NCBI GenBank assembly: GCA_041396705.1
Contig: JAWKYB010000002.1
Span: 656,920 to 720,919, forward strand
Direction of reading: 5' to 3'
Length of the DNA: 64,000 nucleotides
From: Alphaproteobacteria bacterium
GTDB lineage: Bacteria; Pseudomonadota; Alphaproteobacteria; CALKHQ01
Part shown: positions 44,609 to 52,614 of the stretch, in pieces
Numbering within the stretch: position 1 is the first letter of the stretch
How the letters are laid out: each line of letters starts with the position of its first letter
Made by a program: the position numbers and the translations under genes
Notes under the pieces: model-generated
What the model was told of the DNA's origin: nothing
Database searches by the model: none
The model's input: the letters and a program-made list of their open reading frames with translations, nothing else

Positions 44609-45202
44609 CTACATCTTCGGCAGCAGCACCGTGTCGACGGCATGCACCATGCCGTTCGACTGGGCGACGTCGGCCAGGATCACCCGCGCCGCGCCGCCGT
44701 TCTCGTCCGTCACCACCAGCGTGTTGCCGTCCATGCTGAGCGTCAGCATGCGCCCGGCGACGGTCTCGATGCTGGCCGAGCCGTCGGTCGCCATCGCGCG
44801 CGCGATCAGGTCGGTGGCCGAGTAGTCGCCGGCAACCACGTGATAGGTCAGGATTTCGGTCAGCTGGTCCTTCATGTCGGGCTGCACCAGCGCTTCGACC
44901 GTGCCCTCCGGCAGCTTGGCGAAGGCGTCGTCGGTCGGCGCGAACACGGTGAACGGGCCCGGGCTCGACAGCGTCTCGACCAGGTCCGCCGCCTTCACCG
45001 CCGCCACCAGCGTGGTCAGGTTGTCGGCGGTCGAGGCGTTTTCGACGATGGTGCGGTCGGGGTACATCGGCGCGCCGCCGACCATCACCGGCTCCTGGGC
45101 CAGCGCGGCCGATGCGGCGAACGTGCCGGCGGCCAGCGCGGCGGCGGCCAGCGCGGCGGCGGCAAAGGTCGCACGGGAAAGCAACGAAGTCGAGACGGCC
45201 AT
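44609..45202 (-). CDS. Secreted fasciclin (FAS1) domain protein
   Basis: A 197-residue exported protein. Residues 1-36 form an Ala-rich signal peptide ending ALAQ. A single FAS1 domain follows with the H1 motif PGPFTVFAPTDDAFAKLP and the H2 region ILTYHVVAGDYSATDL, ending GMVHAVDTVLLPKM. FAS1 proteins mediate adhesion or matrix contacts; small bacterial ones are common and mostly uncharacterised. GAGG is twelve bases before the chosen ATG at 45202; an in-frame frame extends upstream to 45331 but would bury the signal peptide. A strong terminator follows, and a CRP-type palindrome lies 233 bases upstream. Confidence 0.9.
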   Translation of the reverse strand: MAVSTSLLSRATFAAAALAAAALAAGTFAASAALAQEPVMVGGAPMYPDRTIVENASTADNLTTLVAAVKAADLVETLSSPGPFTVFAPTDDAFAKLPEGTVEALVQPDMKDQLTEILTYHVVAGDYSATDLIARAMATDGSASIETVAGRMLTLSMDGNTLVVTDENGGAARVILADVAQSNGMVHAVDTVLLPKM

Positions 45203-45434
45203 GTCAGTGTCCTCACCTGAACAAGCGAAATATTCGATGGTCGTGGTCGCAGCTCGACTGCGGCCAGCGGCGACCGGACCCGGTTTCGAAAACGGATCGT
45301 GTTGCGCCCCCGAACCTGCCGTCTTGACCATGCGGCGTTCGATTTCAGGTTCACTGCCGAACCGTCTTCTTGCTCTGGGGTACGCCGCGGGCGTCGGGCT
45401 GGATTTACAGATCGGCCGGCGTGGCTGCGGCGCC

Positions 45435-45450
45435 TGTGACGGCCGTCACA
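45435..45450. promoter_or_regulatory. Perfect CRP/FNR-family type palindrome
   Basis: TGTGACGGCCGTCACA is a 16-base perfect palindrome matching the CRP consensus TGTGA-N6-TCACA in both half-sites. It lies in the 257-base space between the DUF1810 stop (45460) and the fasciclin start (45202), both on the minus strand, so it could control the fasciclin gene from 233 bases upstream. Identity of the bound regulator is inference. Confidence 0.5.
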
Positions 45451-45459
45451 CCGCGGCCG

Positions 45460-45900
45460 CTACAGCAGGGCCTCGGTCAGCGGATCGGCTTCGCCGGCGT
45501 AGTAGCGCTCCAGCACGGCGCGGAACGGCGTCGGGTCGTCGGCACCGGCGGCGAACAGGGTCATCGACGAGCGCAGCTTGATGTCGTCCGGGCTGCCGAG
45601 GATGGCGTGCGCGCTGCGGCCCTCGACCGCCAGCAGCAGCGCGACGCAGCGGTGCAGCCGCGGCCCGAGGACCGGATGGGCGAGATAGGCCCGCGCCTCG
45701 TCGCGGCCGGACAGCGCATAGCGCTGCGCCGTCGGGCTGCGGCCGAGGCCGGCGATCTGCGGGAACACGAACCACATCCAGTGGCTGGTCTTGCGGCCGG
45801 CGCCAAGCTCCGCCAGCACCCGGTCCCACACCGGCGCCTGGGCGTCGACGAAGCGCTGCAGGTCGAAACGGTCGGCGCCCGGCTGCGCCGCGTCGCCCAT
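45460..45900 (-). CDS. DUF1810 domain protein
   Basis: A 146-residue soluble protein of the DUF1810 family: FDLQRFVDAQAPVWDRVLAEL at the start, KTSHWMWFVFPQIAGLGRSP as the family signature, then AYLAHPVLGPRLHRC and the C-terminal FRAVLERYYAGEADPLT. Related proteins in NAD-ribosyl-type folds exist, but the function is unknown. Its ATG is one base beyond the stop of the acyltransferase gene, so it is the last gene of the TRAP operon. Full family length and intact. Confidence 0.88.
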   Translation of the reverse strand: MGDAAQPGADRFDLQRFVDAQAPVWDRVLAELGAGRKTSHWMWFVFPQIAGLGRSPTAQRYALSGRDEARAYLAHPVLGPRLHRCVALLLAVEGRSAHAILGSPDDIKLRSSMTLFAAGADDPTPFRAVLERYYAGEADPLTEALL

Positions 45901-45901
45901 C

Positions 45902-46888
45902 TCAGCCGGCCGATTTCGCCGAGGGGCCGTTGGTCGCGGCCGGCACCAGCGTGTCGCCGCGCCACTTGCCCCAGCGGTTGTGCAGCCAGAACCACTCGCC
46001 GGGCCGCTCCTCGATCCAGCGTTCCAGCACGCGGTTGAGGGCGTCGGTCATCGCGGTGATCCGCTCTTCGGTGGTGCCTTCCGCCGGCGGTTCCACCGGC
46101 GGCTCGACGATAGTGCGCAAATGGCAGCCCTTGATCCGCACCGTGCGCGTCGGCAGCACGCAATAGCCGAAGCGCACCGCCAGGAAGGCGGGCAGGGTGG
46201 TGGTGTTGGCCGGGTGGCCGAAGAACAGCAGGGTCTCGCCCTCGTTCAGCTTCTGGTCGAACAGGATGCCCATCGGCTCGCCCTTGCGCGCCGCGGCGAT
46301 CAGCTGGCGCGACCCGCGCACGCCCTTGGGCAGCAGCCGGCCGCCGCCCGGCTTGCGCATGCGGTTGATCAGCTTGTCGACGATCGGGTTGTTGGCGGTG
46401 CGATAGACCCGGACCACCTGCATGCCCAGCGCGAGGCCCGACAGCACCGGCATTTCCCAGTTGCCGTAGTGGCCGGAGATGCAGGCGATCGGCCGCTTCG
46501 CCGCCATTGCCGCGACCACATGCTCGCGGCCCTCGAACTCGTGGAACGGCTTGTCGCCGGGCAGGCCGTAGCGGGCCATCTGGGTCAGCTCCACCACAGT
46601 CCGGCCCATGTTGTCCCACATGTCGCGCACGATGCGGCGGCGGGCGGCGGCGTCGAGATGCGGCATCGCCAGTTTCAGGTTGCGCTCCGCCCGCTGGCTG
46701 ACCGACAGCCGCGGCCCGACCGTGCGCGCGAACCAGCCGCCCAGGCCCGACGCCGCCGACAGCGGCAGCAGCCGCAGCAGCCCGGTCAGCGCCACCGCCA
46801 GTGCCGCTTCCAGCCAGTCGGTGACGTTGCGCCGGATCCAGGGCCGGCGTTCCTCGCCGTTCCTGTCGGGGGTGTCGACGGCGGTCAT
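45902..46888 (-). CDS. LpxL/HtrB-like lysophospholipid acyltransferase
   Basis: A 328-residue inner-membrane acyltransferase. An N-terminal membrane helix (about 25-50) precedes the LPLAT fold with the catalytic HX4E box in SGHYGNWEM. FDQKLNEGETLLFFG and the C-terminal WFWLHNRWGKW (a hallmark of lipid A acyltransferases) follow. It probably adds a secondary acyl chain to lipid A. Its ATG overlaps the TRAP permease stop as ATGA, so the two genes are translationally coupled, an odd pairing. The frame stays open through the TRAP gene on this strand, but only the MTAVDTPDRN start gives a normal protein. Confidence 0.88.
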   Translation of the reverse strand: MTAVDTPDRNGEERRPWIRRNVTDWLEAALAVALTGLLRLLPLSAASGLGGWFARTVGPRLSVSQRAERNLKLAMPHLDAAARRRIVRDMWDNMGRTVVELTQMARYGLPGDKPFHEFEGREHVVAAMAAKRPIACISGHYGNWEMPVLSGLALGMQVVRVYRTANNPIVDKLINRMRKPGGGRLLPKGVRGSRQLIAAARKGEPMGILFDQKLNEGETLLFFGHPANTTTLPAFLAVRFGYCVLPTRTVRIKGCHLRTIVEPPVEPPAEGTTEERITAMTDALNRVLERWIEERPGEWFWLHNRWGKWRGDTLVPAATNGPSAKSAG

Positions 46889-48921
46889 GTCGGTGCGGCC
46901 TCCTGCCGGCTGTTGCGCCGTGCGATCGCCTGCTGCGCCACCACCGGGGCGGCCAGCACGGCACCGGCGGCCATGGTCTCCAGCCCCGGCGAGACGAACA
47001 GCAGCGAGGCGAAGCCCAGCATCCAGCGCCCCCAGGCCGGCACCGGCGCCAGCATGTAGCCGGAGAAGGCGGTGCCCAGCATGGCGATGCCGATCATCGC
47101 GCCGGCCAGCGTGATCGCGAAGCTGTCCCATGTGAAGCCGTCGACGACCAGCAGCAGCGACGGCGAATAGACGAAGACGAACGGCACCAGCGCCTTGGCG
47201 ATGCCCAGGCGGAAGGCGGTGTTGCCGGTGCGGAACGGGTTGGCCCCGGCGATGCCGGCGCCGGCATAGGCGGCCAGCGCCACCGGCGGGGTGATGTCGG
47301 CCAGCACGCCGTAGTAGAAGACGAAGAAATGCGCCACCAGCGGCGGCACCGACAGCAGGCCCAGCGTCGGCGCGGCGATCGAGACCAGGATGACGTAGGT
47401 GGCCGTGGTCGGGATGCCGGCGCCCATCACCACGCAGGCGATCGCGGTGAACAGCAGGGTGAAGAACAGGGTCAGCGCGCCGCGGCCGAGCCAGTCCTCG
47501 GGCAGCACCAGGGTGATCGAATCGGCGACGTTGGCCGCCACCTGCGTGACCATGGCGCCCAGGTTGAATCCGACGCCGCTGGAGGTGACCACCCCGACGA
47601 TGATGCCGACCGCCGCCGCGGCCGCGCCGACGGCCAGCGCGTATTTCGCGCCGGTCGACAGGGCGGTCATCAGTGCCGGCAGGGTCAGCCGGTCGCGCGG
47701 ATTGAGGAAGCCGACGACGATGCAGCCGACCACGCCCCAGAAGGCGGCATTGTCGGGCGAACGGCCGGCGACGATCATGTAGACCAGGGTGGCGAGCGGG
47801 ATCAGCGTCGGCCAGTGGTCGCGGATCACCTTGACGAAGCGCGGCAGTTCGTCCGGGCGCAGGCCGCGCAGGCCCAGCCGCTTCGCTTCCAGGTGGACCA
47901 TGACGAAGATGCCGAAATAGTGCAGCGCGGCCGGCACCAGCGCGGCCAGCAGGATCTCGCGATAGGGCACCTCCAGGAAGTCGACCATGATGAAGGCGGC
48001 CGCGCCCATGATCGGCGGGGTGATCTGGCCGCCGGTCGACGCCGTCGCCTCCACCGCGCCGGCGAAATGCGGCGGATAGCCCACCTTCTTCATCGCCGGG
48101 ATGGTCAGCGAGCCGGTGGTCACCGTGTTGGCGATCGACGAGCCGGAGATGGTGCCGAGCATGGCCGAAGAGAAGATCGCCACCTTGGCCGGGCCGCCGG
48201 CATAGCGGCCGGCGACGCAGGAGGCCACGTCGATGAACAGCTGGCCCAGCCCGATCCGGGTCGCCAGCACGCCGAACACCACGAACAGGAACACATATTG
48301 GGCGACCGCACCGATCGCCACGCCGTAGATGCCGTTCAGCGTCATGTAGAGATGGTCGATCATCACCGCCCAGGTCATGCCGGGGTGACGCAGCACGCCG
48401 GGCGCGTCCTGGCCGAACACGGCATAGGCGATGAACAGGGCGGCGATCACCGTCAGCACCGGCCCGACCGACCGCCGCGTCGCTTCCAGCACCACCACGA
48501 TCAGCATGGTGCCGAACACCATGTCGGTCTGGTTCAGGTTGCCGGCGCGCACCGCCAGTGCCGCATTGGGCAGCAGCGGGACATAGAGCGCACCGGCGAC
48601 GCCGGCGGCGCACAGCGCCCAGTCCCACAGCCCGACCCCGCCGGGATGGAGCAGGCCGCTCCGCCGCGGCGGCTGGCGCGTCGCCCGCCTGGTCGGCGCG
48701 AACATCAGGAATACCAGCGCCAGCACGAAGGCCAGGTGGATTCCGCGCAGCATCTGCTCGCTGATCGGCCCGAATCCGGCGACATAGAGGTGGAACAGCG
48801 TCATCGCCAGCAGCAGACCGGTGACGAACAGGGCGAAATACGGATGATGCCGCCGGAAGGCGAGTTCCGGGTCGTACTGCTCTTCGCTGTGGCGGCGATC
48901 GTCCGCGCTGGCGTCGGTCAT
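46885..48921 (-). CDS. TRAP transporter fused permease (4TM/12TM, TAXI type)
   Basis: A 678-residue inner-membrane protein with about 16-18 hydrophobic segments: a small DctQ-like part (residues 30-175) joined to a large DctM-like part with SAMLGTISGSSIANTVTTGS, the diagnostic loop of TRAP large subunits, and GGQITPPIMGAAAFIM. Fused permeases of this kind work with TAXI-type binding proteins to import organic acids driven by an ion gradient. The matching binding-protein gene is just upstream. I chose the ATG at 48921 (MTDASADDRRH). It couples to the acyltransferase gene by an ATGA overlap. Confidence 0.92.
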   Translation of the reverse strand: MTDASADDRRHSEEQYDPELAFRRHHPYFALFVTGLLLAMTLFHLYVAGFGPISEQMLRGIHLAFVLALVFLMFAPTRRATRQPPRRSGLLHPGGVGLWDWALCAAGVAGALYVPLLPNAALAVRAGNLNQTDMVFGTMLIVVVLEATRRSVGPVLTVIAALFIAYAVFGQDAPGVLRHPGMTWAVMIDHLYMTLNGIYGVAIGAVAQYVFLFVVFGVLATRIGLGQLFIDVASCVAGRYAGGPAKVAIFSSAMLGTISGSSIANTVTTGSLTIPAMKKVGYPPHFAGAVEATASTGGQITPPIMGAAAFIMVDFLEVPYREILLAALVPAALHYFGIFVMVHLEAKRLGLRGLRPDELPRFVKVIRDHWPTLIPLATLVYMIVAGRSPDNAAFWGVVGCIVVGFLNPRDRLTLPALMTALSTGAKYALAVGAAAAAVGIIVGVVTSSGVGFNLGAMVTQVAANVADSITLVLPEDWLGRGALTLFFTLLFTAIACVVMGAGIPTTATYVILVSIAAPTLGLLSVPPLVAHFFVFYYGVLADITPPVALAAYAGAGIAGANPFRTGNTAFRLGIAKALVPFVFVYSPSLLLVVDGFTWDSFAITLAGAMIGIAMLGTAFSGYMLAPVPAWGRWMLGFASLLFVSPGLETMAAGAVLAAPVVAQQAIARRNSRQEAAPT

Positions 48922-49056
48922 GGCGGTCGGGGACGGGCGGCGGGTGGCAGCGGCGGCATCGCGCCGGGCGGCGGGCCCCAACCGGGCCGGCGCGCCAGGG
49001 CACCGGCCCGCGGCCGTTCCCGCCGGCCGGGACCGACGGGAACGGCGCGGATAGGG

Positions 49057-49074
49057 CCGCGCCGGCCGGCGCGG
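49057..49074. other. Perfect 18-base palindrome between binding protein and permease genes
   Basis: CCGCGCCGGCCGGCGCGG reads identically on both strands. It lies eight bases beyond the binding-protein stop (49082, minus strand), together with a second imperfect hairpin (arms 49013-49022 and 49037-49046). Structures here could slow RNA decay or cause partial termination, giving more binding protein than permease. No T-run. Confidence 0.4.
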
Positions 49075-49081
49075 ATCCGGC

Positions 49082-50092
49082 CTACTGGATCACGCCGATC
49101 TCGCGGTAGTAGCGCTCGGCGCCCGGGTGCAACGGGATGCCGATGCCGTCCAGGGCGGTGTCCAGCGTGACCAGCTTGCCCTTGGCGTGGCCCACGTCCA
49201 GCAGCACGCGGGTGTTGTCGTTCCACAGTGCCTTGGTGATGTCGTAGATCAGCGCCTCGTCCTCGTTGGCGCTGGTCAGCCACTGGGCACCGACGGCCAG
49301 CGTCTGCACTTCGGCCACGCCCTCGTAGGTGTCGGCGGGGATCACGTCGCTGGAGAAGAAGCCGAGGTCGGCGATCATGCCGTCGGCCTCGGGCCCGGCG
49401 ATGGGCACCAGCACGACGTCGGCGCTGGCGGCCAGCTCCACCACCGCGCCGGTCGGATAGCCGGCGACGATGAAGAAGGCGTCGAGCTGGTCGTTGCGGA
49501 TGCCGTCGGAGGCCGGCCCGGGCTTCAGATACTCGGCCTCGATGTCGTCCTCGCTGAGGCCGTAGGCGTTGAGGATCAGGGTGGCGTCGACATAGGTGCC
49601 GGAGCCGGGCTCGTCGAGCGACACCCGCTTGCCGGCCAGGTCGGCGACGGAGGCGATGCCGGCGTCGGCGCGGGCGACCAGGTGGATGTGCTCCGGATAG
49701 AGCGCGGCGATGGCGCGCAGGTCCGACATCGCCTCCTGCCCGTCGAACACGCCGGTGCCGGTATAGGCCCAATAGGCGACGTCGGACTGCGAGAAGCCGG
49801 AGTTGAACTGGCCGGAGGTGATGCCGTTGACGTTGTTGACCGAGCCGCGCGAAGACTGCGCCGCGGCGACCAGCCCGGGCACGCCGCAGCTGCCGCCGTC
49901 GTCGCAGGGCCGCGACCCCGGCGGGTTGGAGATCGCGGTGGCGATCACGCCGCCGAGCGGATAGTAGGTCGCCCCGGTGCCGCCGGTGCCGATGGTGAAG
50001 AAGCGGATGTCCTGCGCCGCGGCGCCGGCCGACACGGCGGCAAGGCCCAGCGTGGCGCCGACCAGCGGCGCGAAGATCCTGGATATGAACAT
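49082..50092 (-). CDS. TAXI family TRAP transporter solute-binding protein
   Basis: A 336-residue exported protein with signal peptide cleaved after about residue 26 (AGAAAQ). The mature start FFTIGTGGTGATYYPLGG is the TAXI signature, and GITSGQFNSGFSQSDVAYWAYTG, KRVSLDEPGSGTYVDATLIL and FFIVAGYPTGAVVELA follow. It captures a small anionic solute in the periplasm for the fused permease. The ATG at 50092 begins a typical signal peptide; an earlier Met would add a cytosolic leader. It is the first gene of the four-gene minus-strand operon. Ligand unknown. Confidence 0.92.
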   Translation of the reverse strand: MFISRIFAPLVGATLGLAAVSAGAAAQDIRFFTIGTGGTGATYYPLGGVIATAISNPPGSRPCDDGGSCGVPGLVAAAQSSRGSVNNVNGITSGQFNSGFSQSDVAYWAYTGTGVFDGQEAMSDLRAIAALYPEHIHLVARADAGIASVADLAGKRVSLDEPGSGTYVDATLILNAYGLSEDDIEAEYLKPGPASDGIRNDQLDAFFIVAGYPTGAVVELAASADVVLVPIAGPEADGMIADLGFFSSDVIPADTYEGVAEVQTLAVGAQWLTSANEDEALIYDITKALWNDNTRVLLDVGHAKGKLVTLDTALDGIGIPLHPGAERYYREIGVIQ

Positions 50093-50233
50093 CGGTTTCC
50101 CTCTCTCAGTTCTTCGTCGTGGTTCGTCGGACGGATAGCGGCCGTTCGGCCCGGTATCCCCCCTGGCGGCACCATAGCAAGGTCGGCGCGCGAAGGCTCG
50201 CCGCAATGCGCCCCTGCGGTCGGCAGGCCGCGG

Positions 50234-50986
50234 TCAGCCGGCCGCGGCCGCCTTGCGCCGCCGTTTGGCCCGCCGCGACAGCATGTTCAGCACCTCGACG
50301 CCGGCGGAAAAGCCCATGGCGGCGTAGACATAGCCCTTGGGCACGTGAAAGCCCATGCCGTCGGCGATCAGCGTCATGCCGATCATCAGCAGGAAGCTCA
50401 GCGCCAGCATCACGATGGTCGGGTTGGCCTCGATGAACCGGGCCAGCGGGCCGGCCGCCGCCAGCATCGCGCCGACCGCCACCACCACCGCCACCACCAT
50501 GATCTCCACGTGCACGGTCATGCCCACGGCGGTGATGATGCTGTCGATCGAGAACACCAGGTCCAGCACCAGGATCTGCACGATGGCGGCGGAAAATCCG
50601 ATCGATGCGACCTGGCCGACGAAGGTGGCCTGGTCCGGCTCGGCGTCGACGCTGTGGTGGATCTCTTTCGTCGCCTTCCACACCAGGAACAGGCCGCCGG
50701 CGATCAGGATCAGGTCCTTCCACGAGAAACCCTCGCCCAGCACCGTGAACAGCGGGTCGGTCAGCTGCACGATCCAGGCGATGGTGGCGAGCAGGCCCAG
50801 CCGCATGATCAGCGCAAGGCCGAGGCCGATCCGCCTGGCACGGGCGCGCATCGCCGGCGGCAGCTTGTTGGTGAGGATGGAGATGAACACCAGGTTGTCG
50901 ATGCCGAGCACGACCTCCATGGCGACGAGGGTGACGAGGGCGACCCATGCGGTCGGGTCCGCGACGAGGGCGAGGATCGAGTCCAT
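50234..50986 (-). CDS. TerC family integral membrane protein
   Basis: A 250-residue protein with about seven membrane helices. EVVLGIDNLVFISILTNKLP and VQILVLDLVFSIDSIITAVGM hold the paired acidic residues typical of TerC/YkoY proteins, which export Mn2+ or take part in metal loading of secreted proteins. The C-terminus ends in a basic run. AGGA lies before the ATG at 50986. No yybP-ykoY (manganese) riboswitch pattern is visible in the 222-base upstream region. It is divergent from the aminotransferase gene. Confidence 0.88.
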   Translation of the reverse strand: MDSILALVADPTAWVALVTLVAMEVVLGIDNLVFISILTNKLPPAMRARARRIGLGLALIMRLGLLATIAWIVQLTDPLFTVLGEGFSWKDLILIAGGLFLVWKATKEIHHSVDAEPDQATFVGQVASIGFSAAIVQILVLDLVFSIDSIITAVGMTVHVEIMVVAVVVAVGAMLAAAGPLARFIEANPTIVMLALSFLLMIGMTLIADGMGFHVPKGYVYAAMGFSAGVEVLNMLSRRAKRRRKAAAAG

Positions 50987-51208
50987 GTTTGTCCTGAGCT
51001 GGCTGTGGCACGAATCCCGGGGGAAACGCCGGCGCGAGAGAAATATCCCATATTCGGCCGGCGCGCTCGATTTGCGCGGGCCGGATCGGCGCAGCCAGTG
51101 GTTCGCCGAAACGCCGGCTGCGGCGACCGCGCGCTGACGCGCCGCGCCGCGATGTGCCATAGTGGCCGCCGACCAGAAGGCGCGCCACGGGGCCGCCGGG
51201 AGCCTGCG
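50987..51208. promoter_or_regulatory. Divergent promoter region between TerC-family and aminotransferase genes
   Basis: Only part of this 222-base space departs from the local composition: about 51037-51060 is AT-rich (AGAAATATCCCATATTC) and is the likeliest promoter core for the minus-strand TerC gene. No clear -35/-10 pair or operator was found. GGGAG lies near the aminotransferase ATG. Confidence 0.3.
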
Positions 51209-52585
51209 ATGACCCTGAACCCGAATTCGCCGGAGGCGCGCGACGCCGCCCACCACCTGCACCCCTACACCCAGCTGCGCGCGCTGGAGCAGGACGGGCC
51301 GCTGCTGATCGCCCGTGCCGAGGGCGTCCACGTCTACGACACCGACGGCAAGGCCTATATCGAGGGGCTGGCCGGGCTGTGGTGCACCGCGCTGGGCTTC
51401 AGCGAGCAGCGGCTGGTCGCGGCGGCGCGGCGGCAGATGGAAACGCTGCCGTTCTACCACTCGTTCAGCGCCAAGGCGCCGGCGGTGATCGTCGACCTGG
51501 CCGAGAAGCTGACCGCGCTGGCGCCGATTCCCGACGCCCACGCCTTCTTCGCCAACTCCGGCTCGGAGGCGAACGACACCGCGGTCAAGATGGTGTGGTA
51601 CTACAACAACGCGCTGGGCCGGCCGGAGAAGAAGAAGATCGTCAGCCGCCGGCGCGGCTATCACGGCGTCACCGTCGCCGCCGCTAGCCTGACCGGCATG
51701 GCCTATGCCCAGACCGATTTCGACGTGCCGCTGCCGTTCGTCCGCCACGTCACGTCGCCGCACGGCTATCGCGAATCCGGGCCGGACGAGCGCGCCGACG
51801 AGTTCGCCGCCCGGCTGGCGCGCGAGATCAACGACCTGATCGAGGCGGAGGGGCCGGAGACGGTGGCCGCCTTCATCGCCGAGCCGGTGCAGGGCGCCGG
51901 CGGCGTGATCATCCCGCCGGAGCGCTATTTCGCCGACGTGCAGGCGGTGCTGCGCAAGCACGACGTGCTGATGATCGCCGACGAGGTGATCTGCGGCTTC
52001 GGGCGCACCGGCAACTGGTGGGGCAGCCAGACCTTCGGCATCCAGCCCGACATCATGACCATGGCCAAGCAGCTGACCAGCGCCTATGTGCCGATGTCGG
52101 CCGTGCTGGTCTCCGACCCGATCTACCAGGTGCTGGCCGACAACTCGGCCAAGCTGGGCGTGTTCGGCACCGGCTACACCTATTCCGGCCATCCGGTCGC
52201 CGCCGCGGTGGCGCTGGAGACGCTGCGCATCTACGCGGAGGAGGACATCGTCGGCCAGGTGCGCGCCAAGGCGCCGGCGTTCCGCGCCGCGTTCGACGCG
52301 CTGGCCGACCATCCGCTGGTCGGCGAGGCGCGCTCGGTCGGGCTGATCGGCGCGGTCGAGCTGACGCCGGACAAGGCCGGCCGCGGCACCTTCCCGGCAT
52401 CCGACAAGGTCGGCGCGCGGGTGGTGAGCGCGGCGCAGCGGCACGGCCTGATCGTCCGCACCCTGCCGGGCGACATCGTCGCGGTGTGCCCGCCGATGAT
52501 TATTGCGGAAAATGAAATGATGGAGCTGTTCCGGCGCTTCACTGTTGCGCTGGATGAAATTTACGACGAGGTCCGGGCCGCCTGA
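51209..52585 (+). CDS. Class III (omega) aminotransferase
   Basis: A 458-residue PLP enzyme. FANSGSEANDTAVKMVWYYNN (about residue 114 on), the aspartate in MIADEVICGFGRTG, and the Schiff-base lysine Lys287 in TMAKQLTSAYVP are all intact. The family (beta-alanine/polyamine/omega-amino acid:pyruvate aminotransferases) moves a terminal amino group to pyruvate or a keto acid. It heads a plus-strand cluster with hydantoinase-type, RidA and cupin genes. A polyamine-type ABC transporter is encoded further right on the other strand, so amines are plausible substrates. Start at 51209 follows GGGAG. Confidence 0.92.
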   Translation: MTLNPNSPEARDAAHHLHPYTQLRALEQDGPLLIARAEGVHVYDTDGKAYIEGLAGLWCTALGFSEQRLVAAARRQMETLPFYHSFSAKAPAVIVDLAEKLTALAPIPDAHAFFANSGSEANDTAVKMVWYYNNALGRPEKKKIVSRRRGYHGVTVAAASLTGMAYAQTDFDVPLPFVRHVTSPHGYRESGPDERADEFAARLAREINDLIEAEGPETVAAFIAEPVQGAGGVIIPPERYFADVQAVLRKHDVLMIADEVICGFGRTGNWWGSQTFGIQPDIMTMAKQLTSAYVPMSAVLVSDPIYQVLADNSAKLGVFGTGYTYSGHPVAAAVALETLRIYAEEDIVGQVRAKAPAFRAAFDALADHPLVGEARSVGLIGAVELTPDKAGRGTFPASDKVGARVVSAAQRHGLIVRTLPGDIVAVCPPMIIAENEMMELFRRFTVALDEIYDEVRAA

Positions 52586-52614
52586 GCGGCCCCTTGGCGA
52601 ACGGGGAGCAAGCC

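Noticed and set aside
45902..49003. A single 1033-codon frame covering the acyltransferase and most of the TRAP permease region
   Set aside because: Only its last third encodes a recognisable protein; the rest is out of frame with the TRAP permease, which has clear family motifs and hydrophobic helices.
50987..51208. Possible manganese (yybP-ykoY) riboswitch ahead of the TerC-family gene
   Set aside because: No conserved core elements of that riboswitch could be found on the minus strand, and the space is mostly GC-rich without the needed paired elements.
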